Positions 1 through 9,960 of a stretch of 21,504 nt of DNA are shown one piece after another. The position numbers and the translations under genes were made by a program. The DNA is from Gracilaria caudata (taxonomy: Eukaryota > Rhodophyta > Florideophyceae > Gracilariales > Gracilariaceae). Where the stretch lies: positions 7,339 to 28,842 of the forward strand of contig JASCIV010000251.1 in the NCBI GenBank assembly GCA_030374735.1. The letters are read 5' to 3'. Every line of letters begins with the position of its first letter. Positions within the stretch are counted from its first letter, which is position 1. A model generated the notes under the pieces. It had not been told where the DNA came from. It did not search any database and was given only the letters and a program-made list of their open reading frames with translations.

Positions 1-334
1 AGGCGAGTACGTCCACGAATGTGGGGGAGCGCGGGCCTGTCTGTAGGACGGGTCGCGCGATTGTGGCTATGTCACAAGTGTAGGGGAAAAAGGGGTAAGT
101 AAGAAATATCCGGAGATCCGGTGAATGACCTCGTACGAGGGCGAACTCAATGAGAAGTGCAGTGTATTCCCAAGATTGGGTTCCCAGTGACGCAGGGCGG
201 CTGAGCTTCCGTGTGCAACGGAGATCCTCGTCAGTAGAAGTGAGAACTCGCGAAGGCGGCAAAGACTCAGGACCAAGAACCCTGGGTGGGGCGGTTTACT
301 GGGTGCGCCGGCGGCGACGCCGGTGCGCTAAGTA

Positions 335-372
335 GTACTGTGTCACACGCGTACTATGCGTGTGCACAGTAC
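335..372. repeat. Near-perfect 15-16 bp hairpin
   Basis: The arms at 335-350 and 358-372 are reverse complements apart from one bulged base, around a 7-nt loop. A GC-rich imperfect dyad (305-328) lies just to the left and an A/T-centred dyad, TTGGGC...GCCCAA (385-405), just to the right, so three dyads sit within about 100 bp. This could be a mobile-element end, a structured RNA or a replication-generated palindrome; the sequence does not decide. Confidence 0.6.
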
Positions 373-619
373 AGCTCCCCAAAATTGGGCAATTAATTAG
401 CCCAAATTACCCGCAAAACGCGGCCAACCTCCGGAATCATCCGTGACACACGTGTCCATCCCGCCTGTGCGACATACTACTAGTAGTAATAGTGCAGTAG
501 CCGGGAAGCCGGAAAACCACTAAGTGGTGAGAATCCTTTCCTGAAGGCGTTGAACCACAACTTCTACTTGACTCAGCCTGCGGTCTTCGTATGGACACCA
601 ATTGGACGTCATCGTCAGC

Positions 620-838
620 CGAACTACGCGAGGTACGGCGTGCGCCGGAGGACGAAGCAGTCGGGAGACGAACTTGAGACGAGCGTCTCGGCGCCGGACC
701 GAGGCAGATCTCATCGTCATCATCGTTGGAGTGAGGAAGTGCCGGTGGCAGAAGAAGAGGGAAGCGTTGGACGAAGAGCTTGGCTGGAGGGCTTCGGCGC
801 GGGACCGAGACGGATATCGTCGTCATCATCATCGTCGC
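620..838. repeat. Diverged tandem duplication, ~106 bp unit
   Basis: Two adjacent units (about 620-726 and 727-838) align, most clearly at their right ends where a TCGGCG-GGACCGAG block is followed by a TCATCGTCATCATCG-type run (688-726 and 794-838). The offset is about 106 bp, not a multiple of three, so the matching peptide (GPAP..SSQ on the minus strand) falls in different frames in the two units. This argues against present-day coding. A shorter related TCATCGTC motif at 608-615 may be a third fragment. Confidence 0.55.
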
Positions 839-1841
839 GAACTGTCCGCTTGGTGCGCTTCTTGGGGAACCTAACGGGCGCATTGAACTTACGGGAGAAG
901 GACCCCGAGCGCTGAGGGCTAGGCGTAGAAGTTACGAGCGGCACCATCTGCTCTTGAAGTTCTCGAGATGGAATGTGGGGCGGAGAGGTCTACACTGTTC
1001 TTGGCTCCGTTGGCGGGGACGCTGGATGGACGTGACGAGGGTTCGCCTTTCTCTTCCGTCCCGATGTCGTAGGACCCGTAGCTGATGACTTGTTGACATG
1101 ATCCACATCAGTGGCGGCTTATCAATTGCAAGACGACGACCGCCTATTGGGAGGAGACGAGTCTGTACGGGAATCATGCGACGCTGGTACGTCAGGGTTT
1201 TGCGAAGCGTCAGAGATAGATAAAGGTTTGGGGGAACGAGGTGCAGAGAGCCGAGCAGTCCGATTACGCGTTGCGCCATTCCTCGTCGTATTCGCTGGGC
1301 GTGGTTAAAATTTGGGCGCAAGTGACGTGTTTCTCGCTTGGGTTGCGGATGCTAGAGCAGTACACGGAACTGCTGGGAGCAGCACTGTCCGTTGTGGCCG
1401 TTTCTTTGGACGTTTTTGTCGAGGTGCCTAACGGATACCATCCTTTACACCCTATAAAGATATTTTGAGGACACAGAATTAAGGGACTATCTGGCGATCG
1501 TCGATAAAGAAGCTTTAACTAACAGCGGTTTGCGAGGCGTTGTGAGAAGGAGATAGGCGGTGCAAAAACAAAGGCGTGAAAGCAAACAAGATCCGTTGCG
1601 AGTAGCGCGAAGAGGCAGATAATGAAAAAGAGCTCAGAAAGGCGGCAATTGGCTGTCAGGGGCGCAAGCGGGGGGAAATACGGTCGTGGAAAATGCGGAG
1701 CGCAAACGTTAGGAGACCTTGCCTGCCATGTGGGCTAGTTGCCGCCACGGAAGGCGGAGGACGGCGGTCTTAAGCAACAAAATGAGTCTGTTAGCGTCGG
1801 GCCTAGGTAACCGTGGCGCTTGTTGAATTGGGATGCGTGTA

Positions 1842-1876
1842 AGCCACATGTGGCCCGCGGTGCACCACACGTGGCT
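1842..1876. repeat. 12-bp dyad with G-box core
   Basis: The arms AGCCACATGTGG (1842-1853) and CCACACGTGGCT (1865-1876) are inverted repeats with one mismatch around an 11-nt spacer. The right arm contains a CACGTG core and the left a CACATG, both sequences bound by bHLH/bZIP factors in other eukaryotes. No gene start is nearby, so a regulatory role is speculative. Confidence 0.4.
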
Positions 1877-3350
1877 GGGAGCTCATTAGACGCCCCTCGT
1901 CGTCATGAGTGCGACGACGGAGGCCGGAAGGCAGTAAAAGAAAACAATCGTAGAGAAAGGGGTAGCTGGCCCTAGTTTGGAGAACAAATTTTACTTTCAA
2001 TTTAGCAGTTGTAAAGACTGGTCTTAGTTTTGTACTAAAGAACTGGAGGTCAGCAGACAATTTGGAACACAGTTTCAGTTTCGAAGGCGTGTGAAAGAAC
2101 GCTGGGCTGAATACCCTGAACGAATTGTCGATATTGCAAATTCACGACAGCCACACTCATCTTATCTTTTTTCGTCAGTTTCTTCTATGAGCAACAATGA
2201 AACGAGAGCTGACGAGTTGATCGTCACGTTCTCGGAATGTGGACTTCTGGATGGGCATTGGTATTCACCTAGATTGTTTAACAATGTATATGCTTCGTCA
2301 GTGTCTATTCTTGTTCTATAATTCTGTCTTACTCGCATAGCGCGTAAGGCCCTTGAGTGGAGCTGTGATCGAGAACAGTCCTCTTCTTCGAAGGCAACAA
2401 TGCCTTCATATGTACGACGGTACGAGAAGTTTGTGGGTTGTGGTCGATCTGTTGATACAGGTACAAGGGTAGCGTTCCAGTCGTTGACGTGCACTCGGTG
2501 TTATACTGTGTTAGCGGATGAGTACTCTACTGAAAGGAGTAACTGTAAATTCATCGGGAAGAACATCAGCACGTACTTCCAACGGTGTCGCTGCGATGGT
2601 GGCTCCGCCATCTTGAAATCGGCTCGAAGGAAAACTACTGGCAACCTTCTTCGCTACTGTCACAGAACGCTTTCGTGAGCTTAAAAGAATTGTTTAACTT
2701 TTCTCCGGATCACGAGTAGAAAGCCATATCTCTCAGGGAGATCTTACATAGTGTATGAGTAACGGAAAATGTGATTGGTAAAGACGTTTATGTCATTATA
2801 CGTTGCCACCAACAAGGCTTTCCTTTCAGCTGAGGTGATATATCGGAGCATAAAGATACCAATGAATTATTTGGTTCCGATTCTTGAAGCGGAATAATCC
2901 ATTGTAAATGCTCATCAGCCTTATCTCTTCAGGCCATCCTTATCAGCCGTTGAAGGCTTCTGCAACCTGGCTCTCAAGAGGCCTTGTGCTCATTTTTATC
3001 ATACCTACGAACGTTTTTCGATGGGCCCAGCGCAGGAAAGTAATCGTTATTGCCGCATGTGATTCACACTTGCAATTGCCATGTTTTTGAAATCATGCAA
3101 CGTTCTCGTTGCAAGCCAGTTGAAGTCTTGAAGTTTTCACGAGACAGAATGATTTCAGACGTTGAATCCTTGTTTGCACAAACTGAAACTGTCGCATGTG
3201 TGATGAAAAAAATTCTCAGATTCTTATCTTGTTGAAGTTGCGACGGGAAGTTTCCTAGCATACATTCGATTGAAACATCTAATAAGGACATACACGTTGA
3301 ATATACGGATTGGCGAGATCGTACTGCTCGTATGTTCCAATTAATGCTGT

Positions 3351-3371
3351 CCTCATAATAATATTATGAGG
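3351..3371. repeat. Perfect 9-bp-arm palindrome, copy 1 only
   Basis: The arms CCTCATAAT and ATTATGAGG enclose 3 nt. The aligned site in copy 2 (around 7655) reads CTTCATATGG and has no such palindrome. Confidence 0.6.
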
Positions 3372-3732
3372 TGTTTGAACAGCAGCTCGGATCTAACGAA
3401 CGCTTTGTCATCACAAGAGTTAATTTCATTGTTTTGTCCGTTGTTATTTCGTCGGTGCATATACGAAAGTAGAAATCAAGAAATTCTTGAAGTTTTCGTC
3501 AGTTACCGTTATTCTGAACATGATCTTCTCGTAAGACACGTCGAAAACGTAAAGATGGAATCCTAAAGAGATGCCCGAATTATTCGCCCATTAGGTTGCC
3601 ATTGGTAGCTGTGTGCAAATGCGTGCCGGGACCCGTTTGGCAAACCTTTTTCTTAAACGTTTTGCATTTTTACGGTTAATACAATCCGGAAACGCACACA
3701 CAGCACGTTCCCGAAGATGACAACAAGTAAAA

Positions 3733-3764
3733 CGCCGCACTCCCTTCCGAAATGGAGTGCGGCG
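3733..3764. repeat. 11-bp perfect hairpin, copy 1 only
   Basis: The arms CGCCGCACTCC (3733-3743) and GGAGTGCGGCG (3754-3764) flank a 10-nt loop CTTCCGAAAT. The loop sequence is kept in copy 2 (near 8502), but the arms are not. No T-run follows, so it does not resemble a bacterial-type terminator. Confidence 0.6.
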
Positions 3765-4503
3765 GTAGATCCCACATAGAACTGCGACGTTCTTTTTCTT
3801 AAGGTGCCTCCTCTCTGCATTTGGCTACTGAGGAGAGGGGAAGGAATTCAACGAGGTTAAGCACGAAACGTTCGTCGTGGTTCCTGGATGTCCAGAAGGA
3901 CTTGACTCTGGTCGTAGTCCGATACTAATCCATCTGCTGTATCGTATCATGGGAGAAGACACCGGGATGAAGCTTTGTTTCACGAAACAAAAAAAATGGT
4001 CATATGCATGTTCTGCGTCGCTCAGAGAACATAACGCCCTTCCTGATTTGGGGATGTCAGGCGACACGACTCGGAATACCGTGAGCAGAGCTCGACTACC
4101 TTTACTCATCTCCATAATAAGATTTGAATTTGAGAACGTTCCCGCAAATCCGTGCCGCAACTCCACACATGTCCTAAGAGGACCCGAAACGTCGGTTCTG
4201 TATGAGGTACTGTTCTCGAATGTCACTCGCTGTCGTTCATGGCTTGCGTTTCTCACTCCCATGTATGTCTCGAACGTCGTAACGTCGAGGTGTAGGAAGC
4301 TTTATTATGTTGCGTTAACTAATTAAGTTTCAAGTACTTGACGTTGTTGACATTGTTGCAAACAGCTTTGCTTTCCACCTTTTTCTTAGTAAGACGATTG
4401 CAAGTGTGTTTGTAACAACAAACTGGGGTAGAAGGAATGATGAACATCGTGCGAAACGAAGAGAGACAGCAGCCAAACCTTTTCAATGACGACATTGGTA
4501 CAG

Positions 4504-4524
4504 GTTTGGGCGTTTCGCCCAAAC
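4504..4524. repeat. 9-bp perfect hairpin, copy 1 only
   Basis: GTTTGGGCG and CGCCCAAAC flank a 3-nt loop (TTT). The same place in copy 2 (about 9307-9316) has a shorter unrelated filler between conserved flanks, so the hairpin was gained in copy 1 or lost in copy 2. Confidence 0.6.
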
Positions 4525-5290
4525 AGCCAGGCAGATATTCACTCACGAATTCAAAGTCGTGTAGATAGAGTTCCTTTCCAGACAACAAAGAGCGTGTACA
4601 CGACAAATGGATATTTGTTACTGTTCCTCGTTGGCTTCAATAACAATTACTACCTACACCATCATTTCTCTGCTACAGCGCTTGTACAGGTCTGGCATTT
4701 ACCACTCTTCGAAATATTCGCTTCTGAGCCTGTACGCGGGCTCAGGAGAGATTATTTCATGCACAGCGGTGTCTAAGATGCTTCGCTCGAGTTGACAGAG
4801 TGTAGTGGTTGCTGCCCACCCACGCATTCTTCATACGCTTGCAACCAGAAGCGCACAAAGACTGTGTCTTCTTAACAGGTCAAACCCACGTAATACGAGA
4901 ACTGCTTCTACCCTATCTAGCTGCTGCTACCCTTGTTCACTTAAACGAAATCCGCAAATTTCGCAATATTTTGTTCATGGTAGACCAAACCGTATAGGAA
5001 GAACCACTCTACATGCATTTTCAGGCAAAAAGAAAACTCTTTTTGTTTAGGACTACCTGTACTTAGTGTGGATACGTTGTGGCCCACCAATCGAACATGA
5101 GCAACAATCAGACTTCCTCACTCTATGCATTTTGCGAGTGTAAAAACTAGCATAGGATTATTTAGCACCAAATACTCAAAAGCATCTGTTTTCGTTCCCG
5201 CACAGAAATGGACCATGCACGCCGGCCCAGAACGAATTTTTATGGTGGTTTCTCCAACTTTGAAACTCCTTTTTTGTAAATAGAACTATC

Positions 5291-5314
5291 ATATATATAT
5301 ATATATATATATAT
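5291..5314. repeat. (AT)12 microsatellite
   Basis: A pure AT dinucleotide run. It lies at the right edge of copy 1 of the duplicated block; homology with copy 2 is lost at about this point. Confidence 0.9.
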
Positions 5315-5445
5315 GTACAACATTCGTTTCTCATTTTGATCGACACTCCTCCGCGCGCACTTGAATCACCTGCAGCAATTGTTGCCGCAGCTGATCCGGA
5401 TGCCGAAAAAAAACCAATCAAGCTCGCCTTTACTGACTCGCATGA

Positions 5446-6075
5446 CTAGACAAGGGAACAATTCGTCTCCGCAGATCCAAGGAAAGCCATCGCGCGAAGA
5501 AGAAACTCGTCGTTAATGTTGCTCAAAAACGCACTAAGTAATGAGCTGGCAAACTGCTCCAGCAATCCCTCAAAATCATATAAAACGTCCGTCAGCAAGA
5601 ATGGAATCTCTACATCCATCGCTCGAATATCACCCAATTCCTCTTCAAGAACTAGGGCAGAGAGAAAAACAGTTTGGTTTACAGCACCATAGACGACGCA
5701 AGTATCATTCACGCAGATGGACGGCATATCTCCAATCGGAAATGTTGGAAACCCCTCCTCCTCGTCCTCGATGATGGAGAAAAGCGGAGCATCCTCGCAC
5801 TCCAGACTCAGAGTATCCACGTTTATCTTACCGGCATTGAAAACGAACGTGGTGTTGACAGACGTCATATTGTCTGCTTCCACGCATCCCAACAGCAGCA
5901 CGCTGGCTGGAATAGTTGTGGGCACTTCATCTTCCAAAACGTTACGAGCATTGATAGCAAGGCAGGTCTCGGTACCGTTAGAATCGGTTGCATTGGACAG
6001 TGCCATTCCATTTGCCTCGGTCATGAACAGGATGGTACCAAGGAAAGCTAGAGCGACCAGTTGGAGAAATGACAT
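5446..6075 (-). CDS. Gene A: secreted six-cysteine protein of unknown family
   Basis: A 209-residue protein of unknown function, predicted to be secreted. I start it at the ATG at 6075 because that Met opens a clean signal peptide (hydrophobic core about residues 4-18, likely cleavage after Ala-Asn-Gly at 23); an ATG 26 codons upstream (6153) would give a poor leader and sits close to the expected transcription start. The mature part has six cysteines (38, 64, 93, 121, 126, 206), several N-glycosylation sequons (such as 28, 33, 69, 74, 123, 133, 205) and an acidic patch near 103-107. The C-terminal third holds PFLLTDVLYDFE and FLLRAMAFL. All six cysteines and these motifs recur in gene B (12206-12847), on the opposite strand about 6 kb away. 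No membrane anchor or catalytic motif is seen. It lies between the two copies of the duplicated block. I do not recognise the family. Confidence 0.85.
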   Translation of the reverse strand: MSFLQLVALAFLGTILFMTEANGMALSNATDSNGTETCLAINARNVLEDEVPTTIPASVLLLGCVEADNMTSVNTTFVFNAGKINVDTLSLECEDAPLFSIIEDEEEGFPTFPIGDMPSICVNDTCVVYGAVNQTVFLSALVLEEELGDIRAMDVEIPFLLTDVLYDFEGLLEQFASSLLSAFLSNINDEFLLRAMAFLGSAETNCSLV

Positions 6076-6185
6076 GGTACAGATACGTGAGAGTGTGAGC
6101 GTATGATGAAGTGAGTTGAAGAGAAAAAGAGTGGCAGTTGTGGCAACGAGCAAATCCAGAAGACTCGCGGGTGCTGGGCAGATTC

Positions 6186-6193
6186 TTATATAC
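6186..6193 (-). promoter_or_regulatory. TATA box candidate for gene A
   Basis: The minus strand reads TATATAAG, 111 nt upstream of the chosen gene A start. Gene B has a similar element at almost the same distance (115 nt), which supports both calls and the downstream start of gene A. Confidence 0.55.
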
Positions 6194-6269
6194 CCTTCTG
6201 TGATGAAATATAAGAGGCCTTGGCTTTGTTCTCAACTTCGACTTCTGCATCTTTGCTGCCGACCGCTTT

Positions 6270-9200
6270 TCGCCTACAAACCATTGATACGTTCGTTTTG
6301 ACAGAGGTGAAGAGTTGTCGTAGATTTGTGCTGAACGCATAGAGGTCAGGTGCATATTTTCCAACCTAGTTTCATGTGTTTCTAGGCGTGTAAGAAAATG
6401 CCCTGATGAAATCATATCGTAGACGAATTGTCGATATTGCAAATTCACAACAGCCGCGCACCTCATACCGTTGCTCATCAATTTCCTTCTGCAGGTAACA
6501 ATGAAACGAGAAACTGAAGCGTTAAAGGTCATGTTCTCAGGGTGAGGACTTGTGGTTGGAGACATTAGGAACATTACTAGCCCAGGTGTTGTGAACCAAA
6601 TCAATATATATGCTTCGTCAGTGTCTATATTTGTTCTATAATTCTGTCTTATCTGCATGTGAGTAAGGCCTGTGAGTGGAGATGATCTCCACTCACAGGC
6701 CTTACTCACATGATGTGAACGAGAGCAGCCCCCGTCTTCAAAGGCAACAATGCCGTTCTATGTACGGGAGGTCTGTGGGTCTTGGGTGTTACGTCGATGC
6801 CACTCATCCACGTGCACTCGGCATTAAAGTTTGTTAATGGATGCGTTCTCTACAGGAAGGAAAAACTACAAGTTCATCCGGAAGAACACGAGCAAACACT
6901 TTGAACAGAATCGGGGCAACGATGGCCTCTCTACCTCGACATTGTCTGGAAAATACACTAACATTAATGTTATCCCACTGCCTTCATGGCAACCTTGGCA
7001 GATGCTTAGTGTACGCTTCTTCCGAGCTTATGTAGAAAGAAACGTCTCGCTTATGTCAGGTGCCAGTATCGGAAGATGGGAACCGAAAAGACGTTCATGC
7101 CATTATACGTTGCCCGCAGCAAGGCATCCCTTTTGATGAGAGGTGGAGGCTGCAAATGCTCACGAGCCTTATCACAGTGTTATTATTATCCGTTGCAGGC
7201 TTGTGAGACCCGACTCTCAGGAGGCCTTGTTTCTATTTTTATCCTACCTTTCTTAACGCTGGTTTCGCGATTGGGGTCCAGCGCTGGAACTTGATCGCTT
7301 CTGCTTCGCGTACTCCACTGTTACAATTGCAATGTTTTTGAAATAAGGTCAAGCAGTTAAGAAAAAGCCTTGTTGCAAGAGAACCGAAGTCTTGTAAGTC
7401 TCAAGAGAAAAGATTTCAGAGGTTGTATCTTTGCTTGCACATAGTGAACCTGTCGTATGTTGTTCCCTTGACTAAATCGCGGAAAGTTCTGAGACTTCTT
7501 CTCGATGTGCTCATCTTATTCATTAGGAAGAAGTAGGTTTCCTGGCAAGCATATGATTGAAGTATCCCGTACTTTCAAACGATACTGGCATAAAATTTGG
7601 AGAGATCAAATAGAGAGATTGTATTGCACGGGCAGTAGACTTGCCAATTAATGGCGTCTTCATATGGTCCTGAACGGTGACTGTGATCCAACAAATGCTT
7701 CGTCATCATAAGAGTTTTATTACATTGTTGCGTCCCTTCTTACCTTATTTTTATTCTGAACATGATCGTGTTGTAAGACACGTCGGATACGCGAAGAAGG
7801 CCTCAGTAAGGATTTTTGATCTCGAATGCAGAATTATATCCTGTACGCGTGCAACGAAGGCACTTCAACCAATTCCAATTAAATCAAGTTTCATGGACTG
7901 CTTGAGCTCCAAGTATTATTTCAAGTACTGGCTTTCTTTTCTGCGATGGGAATCTTCCAAGGCACTGGGAGGATCTTTTGGTCAGTGGCATTAGAGAAGA
8001 AGATGCGCTTACAGCTAAAAAGCGAGCCAGTCTCGTTTCCTGATATGCAGTATGTTGTCGAGCGGAAGCGAAGTGAACTGCAATAGGTGCAAAAGAGATG
8101 GGACAGGAGGATATTATTGTCAATTGGCCTTCCTCTTCAGTGTTCCCCAGCAGGTCCAGTACCTGTACCTTCTATCGACACCTCATGGATTCACCCACAT
8201 AGAGAGGCTTCCTCCACCTACTAGACTGGTTATTATCTTTTACACATCTATTGCGGTTACGACAACGGTAAAGCTCCTTATTTCCCTTTGGGAAGTCATC
8301 TGGATTGAAATCTCTAACGAGATGCCGAAATCATTCTGCCGTAGATTGTCAAATATCAGCAAATGCGCGTTGGGTTTTGCAAAAGTTAATTTTTAAAAAG
8401 AATTATGAAACCAATCCGGAATCGGGCAACCATGACGCCTGACTGCGCCTGCGAAGGAGCAGTCGGGCTTCACGGTTGTCGCCTAGAAGACTCTGCACCT
8501 CCTTCCGAAACGTCTATGTAAGGTAGATCCATACATAGAATGGCGACCTTCTTCCTCCTCCTTTTGAGACAAATTATCACTACCGGACTCGATTGAGCCT
8601 CCTTAAGGCGTCGCTCTCTGATTAAGGTAACGTGGGAGAAGGGAATGAAACCAACGAGATTAGGAAGCAACAATCCTTCTTCAAGTGTCCCTAGAAGTCA
8701 AGAAGACCTTGATATTGATCGTAGTCCCATGCTAATGCATGTTCTGCATCGTATCATCCTGCAATTTCGCCGTATGAGACTTATTTTACGAAAACAAGCA
8801 ACTGATCATATACATATTCTCCGCCGCCCACAAAACATAACGCCCTTTCTGATGTGAGGACGTCAGACGACACGAACTGCAATACACAATGTAGCGATCG
8901 ACTACCTTTACTGATTTTGAGATTAAGAGTCGAATTTGAAGAAGATGCCGCAAATCCTTGCCGCAAATCCATACATGTCCTAAGAGGACTCGAGACGTCG
9001 GTGCTGTATAACGGACTGTTTGCGTATATCACTCGTTGTCGTTCATGGCTTGCGACCTTCCTCCTCATGTATGTCTTAAATCGGCGCAAGGCCGATATGT
9101 AGGAAGCTCTATATTTCTGTTGCGTTGAATAAATTTGATTTGAAGTACTTGATGTCGTGAACATTGTTGCAAGCAGCTTTGCTTTCCCTCTTTTACTTAC

Positions 9201-9960
9201 TATGAAGATTGCAAGTGTGTTTCTAACAAGAAATTTGGGTGGAACGAAGGGATGATCGCGCGAAAGGAAGAGCAACAGAAGTCCAGCCTTTTCACTGACA
9301 ATATCATTGCATGGCAACCAGGCAGACATTCACTCACGAATTCAAAACCAAGAAACATTAGACAGAGGGTTCTTTTACGGGGTAATTAAAAAAAACTGTA
9401 CACGACCATCTTGATGGATGTACGTTGCATCCATGGTGGTTGGTGTTCTTCAATGGCGAGAAAAACAATTGCGACGTACACTTTCACTTCTATACCACAA
9501 CTCCTGGTCAGGTCTCGCGTTCAACTCTGTTCATAAAGGCTCAGAAGCGAATGTTTCAAGCACATCGGTGTCTAGGATACCCTGCTCCGGCTGACAGAGA
9601 CTGTGTGTTCTTATCCTGTCAAATCCAAGTAACAACATGAAAATATTGGTTGCGTGGTGATTAGAACGCGATTATCGGGTCAATCTTGCTTTACTGGTAG
9701 AATAAGGACTCGATTCAGAGATAATTTCGCATGCATTTTTCTGAATTGTTTACCTTCTGACTTGGTATGCTGTGCTACACCAATCGGGGCCGAACAACGA
9801 TCAGACCTGAGCATTTTAGACATTTCGCAATTCAAATGAGCAGTGCCTTTGGTACTCAACACGCTAAGCATCTGTTCTCATCGCTGACGGTCAGAAATTG
9901 CCCATCGATCGCGGCCCAGAACTGAAGATTTCTAGAATTTTGAAACTCCATTCTTGATCC
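6270..9960. repeat. Duplicated block, copy 2
   Basis: The second direct copy of 1975-5290, separated from it by gene A and its promoter. The best-conserved part, about 8690-9110, aligns without gaps over long stretches with about 3890-4270; the rest has many indels. A perfect 27-bp inverted repeat at 6656-6712 is unique to this copy. Open frames within it (for example 5978-6709 and 8781-9329 on the minus strand) match no family I know, so no gene is called. The left edge abuts the upstream region of gene A; the right edge loses homology near 9955. Confidence 0.8.
6656..6712. repeat. Perfect 27-bp inverted repeat, 3-nt spacer
   Basis: The arms at 6656-6682 and 6686-6712 are exact reverse complements around TGA. 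Copy 1 of the block (about 2335-2380) has only the equivalent of the left arm, in diverged form, so the right arm appears to be a fold-back duplication. Perfect identity of the arms in an otherwise degenerate neighbourhood implies a recent event or correction between arms. Confidence 0.9.

Larger units (their letters stand above)
1..1970. other. GC-rich gene-free left flank
   Basis: No convincing gene is visible. Several overlapping open frames exist on both strands, but they are Arg/Ser/Asp-rich, low complexity, overlap one another and show no domain. The stretch is visibly richer in G+C than the sequence that follows, and the change falls near the left edge of the duplicated block. It contains a hairpin cluster (304-407), a diverged tandem duplication (about 620-838) and another dyad (1842-1876). 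It could be the end of a neighbouring repeat or a mobile-element remnant, but no element protein is seen. Confidence 0.5.
1975..5290. repeat. Duplicated block, copy 1
   Basis: This stretch aligns collinearly and in the same orientation with 6270-9960. Clear anchors: the region around 2110 (GAATTGTCGATATTGCAAAT) with 6426; ATGCTTCGTCAGTGTCTAT near 2290 with 6610; the ATGTCCTAAGAGGAC block near 4170 with 8975; TGCAAGTGTGTTT near 4400 with 9210; and GGCCCAGAACGAA near 5224 with 9913. Many substitutions and indels separate the copies, so the duplication is not recent. No transposase, reverse transcriptase or terminal repeat was found, and the boundaries are approximate. It could be a segmental duplication or two members of a non-autonomous repeat family. 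No gene is called inside it. Confidence 0.8.

Noticed and set aside
437..947. Overlapping open frames rich in Asp, Ser and Arg on both strands
   Set aside because: Low complexity, mutually overlapping, and the internal duplication shifts frame, which a real coding repeat would not do.
6076..6153. Upstream start for gene A adding 26 residues
   Set aside because: The downstream Met opens a clean signal peptide that aligns with gene B; the upstream ATG falls at or near the expected transcription start.
5978..6709. Long minus-strand open frame (243 codons) overlapping gene A
   Set aside because: It runs in another frame through the gene A promoter and signal-peptide region and then into the repeat block. 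It has no recognisable domain; gene A has a signal peptide and a paralogue.
1975..9960. Search for transposase, reverse transcriptase, integrase or LTRs in the duplicated block
   Set aside because: No catalytic motifs, zinc knuckle, terminal inverted repeats or long terminal repeats were found by eye, so a mobile-element call is not supported.
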